Assembly: GCF_039710355.1 (NCBI RefSeq)
Contig: NZ_JBDKWZ010000010.1
Coordinates: forward strand, 124,001-188,000
Length of the DNA: 64,000 nt
Reading direction: 5' to 3'
Origin: Rapidithrix thailandica
GTDB taxonomy: Bacteria; Bacteroidota; Bacteroidia; Cytophagales; Flammeovirgaceae
The notes beneath the pieces are model-generated. The model saw only the letters and a list, made by a program, of their open reading frames with translations. It searched no databases and was not told the DNA's origin. This document shows, piece after piece, positions 25,482 through 33,689 of this stretch. How positions within the stretch are numbered: the first letter of the stretch is position 1; each line of letters opens with the position of its first letter. Both the position numbers and the translations under genes were made by a program.

Positions 25482-26687
25482 ATGTCAATGAAGTTGAAAA
25501 AAATAACTTTTGAAAACCCTCTCAAAACGTATGTCTATTTGCCTCTGAGCCCTCTGAAGACAATGGTTTCCCGCTTTTTACGGCATATGCCAGTAAGCTC
25601 TTCGGTGATAGGCCCTCCTAAAAACTATCTGGCTACCGTTAAGGAGTACTTGGCGGCTTTCACCCAACCGGCTAAAATTTATACGGAAGTGTACCGGGGC
25701 AGTTTTTTGGTAAAGCCATACAAGCGTTCTCTGGATGATTTAAACCAACCCGGCCAGGAAGAACAAACCCGGGAATACAATACGTTTCTTTTATCATTGG
25801 AAGCAGGAAGATATAGCTCGGTACATAATTGTGTGATTACGGCCCAAGACAAGTTGCTATCCGAAGTATCCAGCTATCCGGATGACGGGTTGAAACACGG
25901 TGTTTTTAAGGCCTTGAAGATATCCCCGGTGAAAAAACTTTCGGGAAAAGCTTTTCTGTTGACCGGGCAAGGCGATGCGAATTATTATCATTGGCTGTTA
26001 CAAATTATTCCAAAATTACATTTGCTAAAGGCTGCAGGGAAAGACATCAATTCCTTTGATCATATTTTGCTGCACCGGCATGATTTGCCGTTTATCGACT
26101 TCCTCCTGAAATATTTTGAAGTGGATCAGCATAAATTGGTTAATCTGTTAGAACATCGGCATATTCAAGCCGATGAGTTGGTGGTTACGTCCCCCCTTTG
26201 GAAGCCGGAGCCTTGGGCAGTGGACTTTTTGCGAAGCAGTTTTTTGAAAAAAAATAACCGGAAAACACCTGCCCGGAAGCTTTTTATTTCCAGGAAAATG
26301 GCCAAACACCGGAAAATTCTCAATGAAGAAGAGGTGCAAAAAGTGCTCGATAAATACGGCTTTGAACCCATTTGTTTGGAAGAATTTTCCCTCTTGGAAC
26401 AAGTAGAACTAATGGCGAGTGCTCAATATGTACTGGGCCCTCATGGTGCGGGCTTTTCCAACATCGTATTCTGTCCCAAAAACGCAACGATTATTGAAAT
26501 ACGGGCCAAAAATCATCAGGACTATATCATGGACTGTTTTAATGATTTGAGTAGTATTATTGGTATGGACCATTACCTTTTGGAAAGCGAGACCTCCACG
26601 GAAACGGACGTGAATGAGGGTACCGATGACATGTGGGTAGATGTGACAAAGCTAGAGGCATTGCTGCATTCCCTGAATCTTAAATAA
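25482..26687 (+). CDS. GT61 (DUF563) glycosyltransferase, copy B (divergent)
   Basis: 401 residues from ATG 25482; a TTG at 25434 would give 16 more residues with no support. It keeps NYYHWLLQIIPKLHLLK, LGPHGAGFSNIVFCPKN and IEIRAKNHQDYIMDCF, and the N-terminal MPVSSSVIGPPKNY, but is clearly more divergent than copies A and C, for instance lacking the NTGANLDL tail. It lies between the two close copies, so duplication was not simply head-to-tail of one unit, or B diverged early. Role: sugar addition to the exopolysaccharide repeat. Confidence 0.85.
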   Translation: MSMKLKKITFENPLKTYVYLPLSPLKTMVSRFLRHMPVSSSVIGPPKNYLATVKEYLAAFTQPAKIYTEVYRGSFLVKPYKRSLDDLNQPGQEEQTREYNTFLLSLEAGRYSSVHNCVITAQDKLLSEVSSYPDDGLKHGVFKALKISPVKKLSGKAFLLTGQGDANYYHWLLQIIPKLHLLKAAGKDINSFDHILLHRHDLPFIDFLLKYFEVDQHKLVNLLEHRHIQADELVVTSPLWKPEPWAVDFLRSSFLKKNNRKTPARKLFISRKMAKHRKILNEEEVQKVLDKYGFEPICLEEFSLLEQVELMASAQYVLGPHGAGFSNIVFCPKNATIIEIRAKNHQDYIMDCFNDLSSIIGMDHYLLESETSTETDVNEGTDDMWVDVTKLEALLHSLNLK

Positions 26688-26695
26688 GTTTTAAT

Positions 26696-26712
26696 ATTTA
26701 GTCTCATTAACA
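26696..26712 (+). repeat. 17-bp direct repeat, copy 1, after GT61 copy B
   Basis: ATTTAGTCTCATTAACA, identical to 28176-28192 after GT61 copy C. Both lie just downstream of GT61 stop codons, 1480 bp apart, as expected for a duplication joint or a recombination site. The 244-bp gap here also holds 26753-26767 (repeat of 24012-24026) and a GAAAGG/CCTTTC stem near 26871. Confidence 0.75.
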
Positions 26713-26752
26713 GATTGAGTTCTGTTAAAATGCCGAAAACCCGTACTTTTAT

Positions 26753-26767
26753 AAAAGTTGTAAGAGG
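26753..26767 (+). repeat. Short repeat upstream of the third GT61 gene
   Basis: AAAAGTTGTAAGAGG, 14 of 15 bases as in 24012-24026 upstream of copy A; supports common descent of the upstream DNA of copies A and C. Confidence 0.5.
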
Positions 26768-26931
26768 CTGATTTTCATTGAAACAAAACCTTGTTTTGAA
26801 CAGCCTTTACAACCTTAATAAGGTAAACTGCTTGTATACTAATCAACTCAACAAACTGACAGAAAGGCACCGGAATGGCCCTTTCGTAACAATGCATTTG
26901 CAAGGAATACTTAGTTAAATACAGCACCATA

Positions 26932-28167
26932 ATGAAGTTAAAGCTTTACAATTTTCTGCGGAAACTTCCCGTCAGCTCAACTTTAATCGGCCCTCCCAAA
27001 GGATGTAACAATGATCTGAAAACCTATATTGATACCTATAATTGTAAGCATCCGAAAACGCCTCATCAATATTGGAATTTAGGAAGTGGTGAATACACTG
27101 TACCGCCTCCGGAAAACCTCAAAGAGGCATCCCGAGAGGCGATTGTTCAGACCCAAATCCCCTATAAAAACTTTGTGGCGACTTTGAAAAAAGGGCGCTT
27201 GTTGAGCATGCCTTATTGTGTGATATCCAACGATGATATTGTCCTGTATGAAGTCTCAGATTACTTACAGGTACCCCCCGAAAAGAACCCTGTATTTTAC
27301 TTTCATAAACTGCCCGGAGTAAAAAAACTCAAAGGGAAAGCGGTGGTATTGGCAACTTTATACGATGATAATAATTATGCACATTGGCTTACCGAAATTC
27401 TCCCTAAACTTTATTTATTGGAAAAATGTGGGATGCGGATTCAAGATTTTGATCATATCCTGATGCGCTATTTTAGAAGTCCGTTTGTACAGGAGCATTT
27501 GGATTACCTGGGTATTCCGAATGAAAAAATCCGGATGATTGATGACCGGACTTCTGCTGAGAAAGACTATTCCAAACGGGAGAATACCTCTCCTTATTGG
27601 CATATTCAGGCGGATGAACTCACCGTGACGAATGTTATTTGGCGTCCGGAACCATGGATGCCGGGATTTTTGCAAGATTTATATTTAAAAGAGAATAAAG
27701 GACAAGTTACCCCCGGTAAAAAACTATATATCCGGAGGCACAATGCCAAAGGAAGAAACCTGCTTAACGAGGCGGCGGTATTGGACGTATTAGGACGATA
27801 CGGTTTTGAAATCATTGAAGCGGAAAAGTTAAGCTTGTTGGAAAAAGCCGGACTATTTCATGAGGCAGAGTTTATCGTGGCTCCTCATGGGGCGGGTATG
27901 GCGAATATCGTTTTTTGCCAACCGGGCACCTGTGTATTAGAACTGCGGGCCCATGGGCATAGCTCTATCATCATCGATGAGTTCCGGCAGTTGTGTGCAG
28001 CCGGAGGCCTGAAATATTCCCTGTTACTTAACGAAGGAGTGGGAGAACCGGAGGAGATCAATACCGGGGCAAATCTTGATCTTAAGGTTGACTTAACCGA
28101 GTTTGAAGAGACATTGAAACTGTTTTTGACTCAATGTGTCTCCGCAAACCAGTCGATGACCAGATGA
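26932..28167 (+). CDS. GT61 (DUF563) glycosyltransferase, copy C
   Basis: 411 residues. Same architecture as copy A: LPVSSTLIGPPKGC, NNYAHWLTEILPKLYLLE, VAPHGAGMANIVFCQPG, ELRAHGHSSIIIDEFRQLC and a NTGANLDLKVD tail. A and C look roughly half identical by eye over their whole length, much closer than either is to B. Preceded by a 244-bp gap with repeats shared with copy A and copy B surroundings. Likely adds a residue related to that added by copy A. Confidence 0.87.
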   Translation: MKLKLYNFLRKLPVSSTLIGPPKGCNNDLKTYIDTYNCKHPKTPHQYWNLGSGEYTVPPPENLKEASREAIVQTQIPYKNFVATLKKGRLLSMPYCVISNDDIVLYEVSDYLQVPPEKNPVFYFHKLPGVKKLKGKAVVLATLYDDNNYAHWLTEILPKLYLLEKCGMRIQDFDHILMRYFRSPFVQEHLDYLGIPNEKIRMIDDRTSAEKDYSKRENTSPYWHIQADELTVTNVIWRPEPWMPGFLQDLYLKENKGQVTPGKKLYIRRHNAKGRNLLNEAAVLDVLGRYGFEIIEAEKLSLLEKAGLFHEAEFIVAPHGAGMANIVFCQPGTCVLELRAHGHSSIIIDEFRQLCAAGGLKYSLLLNEGVGEPEEINTGANLDLKVDLTEFEETLKLFLTQCVSANQSMTR

Positions 28168-28175
28168 CGTAATGC

Positions 28176-28192
28176 ATTTAGTCTCATTAACA
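28176..28192 (+). repeat. 17-bp direct repeat, copy 2, after GT61 copy C
   Basis: ATTTAGTCTCATTAACA, identical to 26696-26712. It starts 9 bp after the stop of copy C. Confidence 0.75.
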
Positions 28193-28235
28193 AGTCTTGT
28201 TTTTAAAAGAGTACTTAATCTTCTTAGTTTTAACA

Positions 28236-29111
28236 ATGATTCATCCATTGATATCTGTAGTAGTTCCGACTTATCAGCGGAATGATTTGCTGAGAGAATG
28301 CCTGGCTTGTTTGGCGCCATCCGTGCAGTCTTTGGACAAAAAATATTATGAAGTCATTGTAACGGATGATGGCAGGCAGCATACTGCGGAACAAATGATC
28401 AAAGAAGAATTTTCTTGGGTTACTTGGGTGCAAGGACCGGGAAAAGGCCCTGCCAGCAACCGGAACAACGGAGCCAAACAGGCCCAAGGGGAATGGCTGG
28501 CATTTACAGACGATGATTGTCTGCCTGAGCACAATTGGTTGGAGTCCTATTACCAAGCAATACAAAACCATCCGGAAACCCAAGCTTTTGAAGGGGCGAT
28601 TCATCCGGTGGGGGAAGTAGAGCAAGATTTGACAGATTGTCCGGTAAATTTAAAAGGAGGGTGTTTCTGGTCGGCGAATATTTGTGTAAGGAAGAATTTG
28701 TTCGAAGAGATCAAGGGTTTTGACGAAAGCTATTTTCTGGCAGCCCAGGAAGATCAACAATTGAAAATAGATGTGGAAGAAAAAGCGCCCATACATTTTT
28801 TGCCGGAAACCATTGTCAAACATCCCGTGAGGAAAGTAGCCTTGTGGAATACGATAAAAAATGTGCCCAAGCGCTCTAAAAACTTCGCATTATATGCCTA
28901 TAAAAACTTTGCTGTGCTGGGCTATCGAAACTGGCTGAACTTTACCTATAAACAATACCGGTTTCATCTATCATCCCTTTATTCCAATTTAAGCAAAGGG
29001 TTTTATAACAATGCGCTGATTTCATTGGTGTGGCTCTTGTATGGCGTTCCCCTGAATTGTAGCAATTTGTTACGCTTTCAAAAGGGAGGAGTCACCTTAC
29101 AAAAACAATAA
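28236..29111 (+). CDS. Glycosyltransferase family 2 (GT-A fold)
   Basis: 291 residues from ATG 28236 (MIHPLISVVVPTYQRND); the longer frame from 28197 has no conserved start. ISVVVPTYQRN is the GT2 N-terminus, VTDDG the first acidic site, and FTDDDCLPE the DxD metal site. A second conserved part, GGCFWSANICVRKNLFEEIKGFDES, is the acceptor-binding ED/GG region; QEDQQL holds the catalytic-base-like acidic pair. A C-terminal amphipathic/hydrophobic segment (ALISLVWLLYGVPL) may bind membrane. A palindrome ACGGGT-ga-ACCCGT sits at the stop codon (29111-29124). Confidence 0.88.
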   Translation: MIHPLISVVVPTYQRNDLLRECLACLAPSVQSLDKKYYEVIVTDDGRQHTAEQMIKEEFSWVTWVQGPGKGPASNRNNGAKQAQGEWLAFTDDDCLPEHNWLESYYQAIQNHPETQAFEGAIHPVGEVEQDLTDCPVNLKGGCFWSANICVRKNLFEEIKGFDESYFLAAQEDQQLKIDVEEKAPIHFLPETIVKHPVRKVALWNTIKNVPKRSKNFALYAYKNFAVLGYRNWLNFTYKQYRFHLSSLYSNLSKGFYNNALISLVWLLYGVPLNCSNLLRFQKGGVTLQKQ

Positions 29112-29173
29112 CGGGTGAACCCGTAGGCTGAAAAATACCGCAAATTTTTATTATTAACAATATTCAAAATACC

Positions 29174-29938
29174 ATGAAAGTCTTAATTCTTGCCGGAGGA
29201 TTTGGTACCCGGCTTAGTGAAGAAACACATGTTCGTCCGAAGCCGATGGCCGAAATTGGTGGAAAGCCAATCTTATGGCATATCATGAATATATATTCCA
29301 AATATGGACTGAACGAATTTGTGATTTTGCTCGGATACAAAGGGGCCTATATCAAAGAGTATTTTTACGAATATTATTTGCATAATACGGACTTTACCAT
29401 TGATCTGAGTTCAAACCAAATCGAAACACATTCCTCCAACAGTGAACCCTGGAAAGTGACTCTGTTGGATACCGGTTTGCATACCATGACGGGCGGACGA
29501 ATCAAACGGGCGGCTGATTTTATTCAGGATGAAACCTTTTTGTTGACCTATGGTGATGGGGTATCGGATGTAAACATCGAGGAATTACTGTCCTTTCACC
29601 GCTCACACGGAGGAGCCATTACCATGACTTCGGTGATGCCGGACGGTCGATTCGGGGCCTTACAAATTGACGGGGAAAATAAAGTGAATTCCTTTATGGA
29701 AAAGCCCAAAGGTGATGGCAAATGGATCAATGGAGGCTTCTTTGTGTGCGAACCCAAAGTATTGGAATATATTAATAACGGAGACGGTACCATATTCGAA
29801 AGAGAGCCTTTGGAAAAGCTGGCCAAAGATGGTGAACTGTACGCTTATCATCACTATGGTTTCTGGCAATGTATGGATACGTTGAGTGATAAGAAAAAAT
29901 TAAATCAACTCTGGGACAAAGGCCAAGCCAAGTGGTAG
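29174..29938 (+). CDS. rfbF: Glucose-1-phosphate cytidylyltransferase
   Basis: Makes CDP-glucose from CTP and glucose-1-phosphate, the entry to CDP-6-deoxyhexoses. 254 residues, the normal size. The nucleotidyltransferase start is ILAGGFGTRLSEETHVRPKPM, split here as ILAGGFGTRLSEE and RPKPM; EIGGKPILWHIM, TYGDGVSDV (metal Asp) and EKPKGDGKWINGGFFV follow. This pattern is specific for RfbF/DdhA rather than RmlA or GalU. The next gene is the CDP-glucose dehydratase. Confidence 0.95.
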   Translation: MKVLILAGGFGTRLSEETHVRPKPMAEIGGKPILWHIMNIYSKYGLNEFVILLGYKGAYIKEYFYEYYLHNTDFTIDLSSNQIETHSSNSEPWKVTLLDTGLHTMTGGRIKRAADFIQDETFLLTYGDGVSDVNIEELLSFHRSHGGAITMTSVMPDGRFGALQIDGENKVNSFMEKPKGDGKWINGGFFVCEPKVLEYINNGDGTIFEREPLEKLAKDGELYAYHHYGFWQCMDTLSDKKKLNQLWDKGQAKW

Positions 29939-30054
29939 AAATCTGTAAAATGAAAACGGTCAATAAAATACAGTAGATCTGTTTTCGTGAATACACCTTC
30001 ATCATTAGGCGTCATTTCATTAATGCCTTCATTCTCATAATCTAAATAGTAATC

Positions 30055-31161
30055 ATGTATCAACGAATTTACCAAAATAAAAAAGTACTGATCACCGGAA
30101 ATACCGGGTTTAAAGGTTCCTGGCTGTCCATTTGGCTATTGAGTTTGGGAGCGGATGTGTATGGGCTTTCCAACGGCATTCCTACAGAGCCTTCCATTTT
30201 TGAAAAGTTGAAGCTCGCTCAACATATTACACATTTTGATCAGGACGTACGCGATTTGGAAGGTGTAAAACGCATTATTTCGGAAGTAAAACCCGATTTT
30301 ATTTTCCATTTGGCAGCCCAGCCCATTGTCAGTATTTCTTATCAAAATCCGGTGGACACTTTTTCTACCAATGTGATCGGCTCCTGTAATATTCTGGAGG
30401 CTCTCCGGGTGTCCCAACAGGCTTGTACGGTAGTAATGATTACCAGTGATAAGTGCTATGAAAATGTGGAATGGACTTGGGGATATAGAGAGAATGACCG
30501 GGTAGGAGGAAAAGATCCTTATAGTGCATCCAAAGGGGCTGCCGAAGTGGCTATCCGTTCATTTTACCACTCGTTCTTTAAAGCAGAAGACTCTCCGGTG
30601 AAGATGGTAACGGTACGTGCGGGTAATGTGATTGGCGGAGGCGACTGGGCTGCCAGCCGGATAGTACCGGATAGTGTGCAGGCTTGGGCCAAGGGGGAAG
30701 CGGTAGTGATCCGGAGTCCTCAGGCAACAAGACCTTGGCAACATGTATTGGAGCCATTGAGTGGGTATTTACGGGTAGGGCAACTATTGCATACCAACCG
30801 GAAGTTGAGTGGAGAGTCATTTAATTTCGGACCCAAAGCCGAACAGACCAAAACCGTATTGGAACTGCTTCAGGAGTTGAGTCTGTATTGGGAGTTTTCC
30901 TCCGAACAAGAGAAATTTCAAATTACCGAAAATACTTCGTATCACGAAGCCGGTTTGTTAAAACTGAACTGTGATAAAGCATTGCATACCTTGCAGTGGT
31001 TACCTACCTTGGATTTTGTGCAGACGGCTCAATTTACCTCCGAATGGTATTTCAACTTTTACAGGCATCCGGAAATTGACCTGATGGAATTTACCACAGA
31101 ACAAATTAATACCTATTGTAACATTGCAAAAGAGTTGAAAATATCATGGGCACTCGATTGA
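30055..31161 (+). CDS. rfbG: CDP-glucose 4,6-dehydratase
   Basis: Converts CDP-glucose to CDP-4-keto-6-deoxyglucose with bound NAD. 368 residues. GNTGFKGSW is the RfbG/DdhB variant of the SDR glycine motif; HLAAQPIVSISYQNP, the MITSDKCYEN segment and intact YSASK follow; RPWQHVLEPLSGYL is typical of the subfamily. The 3' end overlaps the next gene by 16 bp, which points to coupled translation. Confidence 0.95.
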   Translation: MYQRIYQNKKVLITGNTGFKGSWLSIWLLSLGADVYGLSNGIPTEPSIFEKLKLAQHITHFDQDVRDLEGVKRIISEVKPDFIFHLAAQPIVSISYQNPVDTFSTNVIGSCNILEALRVSQQACTVVMITSDKCYENVEWTWGYRENDRVGGKDPYSASKGAAEVAIRSFYHSFFKAEDSPVKMVTVRAGNVIGGGDWAASRIVPDSVQAWAKGEAVVIRSPQATRPWQHVLEPLSGYLRVGQLLHTNRKLSGESFNFGPKAEQTKTVLELLQELSLYWEFSSEQEKFQITENTSYHEAGLLKLNCDKALHTLQWLPTLDFVQTAQFTSEWYFNFYRHPEIDLMEFTTEQINTYCNIAKELKISWALD

Positions 31162-31586
31162 TAGAGGGAATACAAATTACCCCGTTAAAAGTGATTCCGG
31201 GGGAGCTGGGAGATATTTATCATGCATTCAAACGCTCCGATGAGGGGTTTGAAGGATTTGGAGAGGCTTATTTTTCAAATGTAAAAACGGGAACCATCAA
31301 AGGCTGGAAAAAACATAGCCGGATGATTTTGAACCTTGTAGTGCCCGTAGGTGCAATCAAGTTTGTCTTATTTGATGACCGGGAAGGTAGCCCTACTCAA
31401 GGCATGTATAATGAGTTTGTGCACTCGCTTGAAAACTACAACCGCTTGACCGTACCTCAAGGTGTTTGGATGGCATTTCAAGGAGTCGGTAACGGACAAA
31501 ATATGTTGTTGAATATTGCCAGTATCCCTCACGATCCTCAGGAAAGCGAAAACCAACCTTTAGAAGCAATTCAATATGAGTGGTAA
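31146..31586 (+). CDS. RmlC-like cupin, predicted nucleotide-4-keto-6-deoxyhexose 3- or 3,5-epimerase
   Basis: 146 residues, shorter than the ~180 of RmlC. The cupin core is visible: TGTIKGWKKHSRM in place of the RGLHxQ active-site segment (its His probably the base), LVVPVGAIKFVLFDDREGSPT, then LTVPQGVWMAFQG. It overlaps rfbG by 16 bp and the following SDR by 11 bp. In this setting the likely substrate is CDP-4-keto-6-deoxyglucose. Related gene order is known for CDP-6-deoxy-L-altrose synthesis in Yersinia; that comparison is from memory and needs checking. Confidence 0.8.
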   Translation: MGTRLIEGIQITPLKVIPGELGDIYHAFKRSDEGFEGFGEAYFSNVKTGTIKGWKKHSRMILNLVVPVGAIKFVLFDDREGSPTQGMYNEFVHSLENYNRLTVPQGVWMAFQGVGNGQNMLLNIASIPHDPQESENQPLEAIQYEW

Positions 31587-32538
31587 GCGACAAAAAGTGA
31601 TCCTTACGGGAGGGCTGGGTTATGTGGGTGGCCGTATAGCCCGGCATTTAGCACAGACCGGTGAATTTGAAGTGTGGGTAACTTCTCGGAAAGTACCTGT
31701 TTCTTTGCCTGAATTCCCGTGCGCCATTCAACAAGTAAACTTAGCTGATCCTGTAGAACTCTCTGAGCTATTGCGTGGAGCAGATGCTGTTGTCCATTTG
31801 GCAGCGGTCAATGAAATTGTCAGCACACAAGATCCGCTGTATGCACAGGAAATCAATACCCGGCAGAGTTTACTTCTATTACAAGAAGCCGTGAAAGCAC
31901 AGGTATCAAAGTTTGTATATTTTTCTACTATTCATGTGTATGGAAGGCCGTTGGAAGGGAAAATCACAGAAGAAAGGTTACCTATTCCTGTGCATCCTTA
32001 TGCGATCAATCATAAAGGAGCTGAGGACTATGTAATAGCCGCCCTACTTAATCAACAAATAGAGGGCGCGGTATTCAGGCTTTCCAATTCCTTTGGGGCG
32101 CCCGTATGGCCTGAAGTTGATCGCTGGACCTTATTAGTCAATGATTTATGCCGTCAGGCTTTTACGCAAGGGAAATTAGTTCTGAAATCGGATGGAACAC
32201 AATTGCGTGATTTTGTTACACTGACAGATGTTAGCAGGGCGGTAGAACATATGTTACAGGTTGATCAATTGGATGTGGCTGTTCCGGTCTTCAACTTAGG
32301 AGGTGAAAAGGCCCTGAGTGTTTTACAAATGACCGAATGGATTGCAAACCGTTTTTTTGCTTTGTTTGGCAAACATATTCCCATAGAGATAGGGGCATCC
32401 CAAGCTACTGTTGTAGAACAGAAAGGCTTGGCGTTTAGCATCGATAAATTGAAACGTACCGGATTTGTTTTGCAGAATAATATAGAACAGGAAATAGATG
32501 ATATGCTGCTGTTCTGCAAACAACATTTTGAGAAGTAG
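31576..32538 (+). CDS. SDR-family nucleotide-sugar reductase/epimerase with unusual active-site motif
   Basis: 320 residues. TGGLGYVGGR (about 11-20) NAD(P) turn, VVHLAAVNE, FSTIHVYG with the Ser/Thr of the catalytic triad. The YxxxK motif reads Y142-A-I-N-H146-K147, so His sits where Lys is expected and Lys is one place late. Similar PYAITHR forms are recalled in other SDRs of polysaccharide loci. The C-terminal half has the extended-SDR substrate domain with QLRDFVTLTDVSRAVEHML. Placed directly after rfbF, rfbG and the RmlC-like gene, it probably reduces or epimerises the CDP-4-keto sugar to the final CDP-6-deoxyhexose. Confidence 0.78.
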   Translation: MSGKRQKVILTGGLGYVGGRIARHLAQTGEFEVWVTSRKVPVSLPEFPCAIQQVNLADPVELSELLRGADAVVHLAAVNEIVSTQDPLYAQEINTRQSLLLLQEAVKAQVSKFVYFSTIHVYGRPLEGKITEERLPIPVHPYAINHKGAEDYVIAALLNQQIEGAVFRLSNSFGAPVWPEVDRWTLLVNDLCRQAFTQGKLVLKSDGTQLRDFVTLTDVSRAVEHMLQVDQLDVAVPVFNLGGEKALSVLQMTEWIANRFFALFGKHIPIEIGASQATVVEQKGLAFSIDKLKRTGFVLQNNIEQEIDDMLLFCKQHFEK

Positions 32539-32579
32539 CGAAAGTGTGCACGTCAATGACCTAATGACTCTTGAAAACC

Positions 32580-33626
32580 ATGCGTCAAAAACCAAAAATA
32601 TTTATTATCACCCCTGTAAAAAACGAAGCCTGGATTTTAGAGCGCTTTTTATCCGTGAGTTCTCATATTGCGGACTATGTCATCATCAACGATCAAAATT
32701 CCACGGATGGCAGCCAGGATATTTATGAAAAATATGAAAAAGTAGTGTTGTTAAAAAACGACACTTCTCAATATAATGAAGCTACCCGGCAGTTGGATAT
32801 GATCAAAAAGGCCCGGGAAATTGAACCAGGTCGCAAAATCATTTTTGCACTGGATTCCGATGAAGTATTTGCGGCCAACAGCTTGCAACTGGCCGAATGG
32901 CAGAAAATCATAGAGGCGGAGCCTGGCACCGTTATTCATTTTGAAAAGCCGGAAGTCCTTCCCGGAGTGAACAAAGTGATTCGTTATGACAATACCTATC
33001 CGATCGGTTTTGTCGATGAGCATGGCCCGGAATCGGATTTCTATTATCTATTAAGAGGCTTTGCCAAGAAACAACATTTACTATTGGATCAAGGAGTTGA
33101 TTATACCGTCTCTTCCATTGATGAAAATCCCCAGCTTCATTTACAGGATGTAAAAATATTGCATTATGCTTTTACCCGACCGAAAGCGATCAAATCCAAA
33201 ATGCGCTTTTACAATGTGGTAGAATCTTCTATGTATGGCCATTCGCTTAAAACCACCCTGCGCAGACGGTATTTCTTTAAAGCTAATTATTACGAAGAGC
33301 AAGGGAATATTCAAGTCATGAACCCTGCCTGGGTGAATGCCTGGGAACAGAAAGGGATTGATATGACCAGCATTCCTCAACAAGAAGATTATTGGTGGGA
33401 TTTTGAAATTCTGGAGTACTTTAAAAAACACGGTAGCCGCAAGTTCTGGTATGACAATATTTGGGATAAAGACTGGGGAACATTTTACCGGAAAAATAGA
33501 ACGAGCGGTAAAATTTTAGAGAACCACTTGCGCATTGAAAAGCCCCCTTGGTATTTGAAGACTTCTTTAAACGCATTGGATAGGCTGTATGTGTTGGCCC
33601 TCAAAATGAGAGAGAAATTATCTTGA
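32580..33626 (+). CDS. Glycosyltransferase family 2-like protein
   Basis: 348 residues from ATG 32580 (MRQKPKIFIITPVKNEAW); a TTG three codons upstream is possible. TPVKNEAWILERFL and NDQNSTDGSQDI are GT2-like, and ALDSDEVFAAN holds the DxD-type metal site. The C-terminal half (from about 200) is rich in aromatic and basic residues and ends YVLALKMREKLS. Many such KNEA proteins in exopolysaccharide loci are uncharacterised. No membrane helix is apparent. Confidence 0.82.
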   Translation: MRQKPKIFIITPVKNEAWILERFLSVSSHIADYVIINDQNSTDGSQDIYEKYEKVVLLKNDTSQYNEATRQLDMIKKAREIEPGRKIIFALDSDEVFAANSLQLAEWQKIIEAEPGTVIHFEKPEVLPGVNKVIRYDNTYPIGFVDEHGPESDFYYLLRGFAKKQHLLLDQGVDYTVSSIDENPQLHLQDVKILHYAFTRPKAIKSKMRFYNVVESSMYGHSLKTTLRRRYFFKANYYEEQGNIQVMNPAWVNAWEQKGIDMTSIPQQEDYWWDFEILEYFKKHGSRKFWYDNIWDKDWGTFYRKNRTSGKILENHLRIEKPPWYLKTSLNALDRLYVLALKMREKLS

Positions 33627-33689
33627 GACATTGAGTCAGGAAAATGATTGTTAAAGCCGGATTGGAGAATTTATAATAAAGGAAATATT

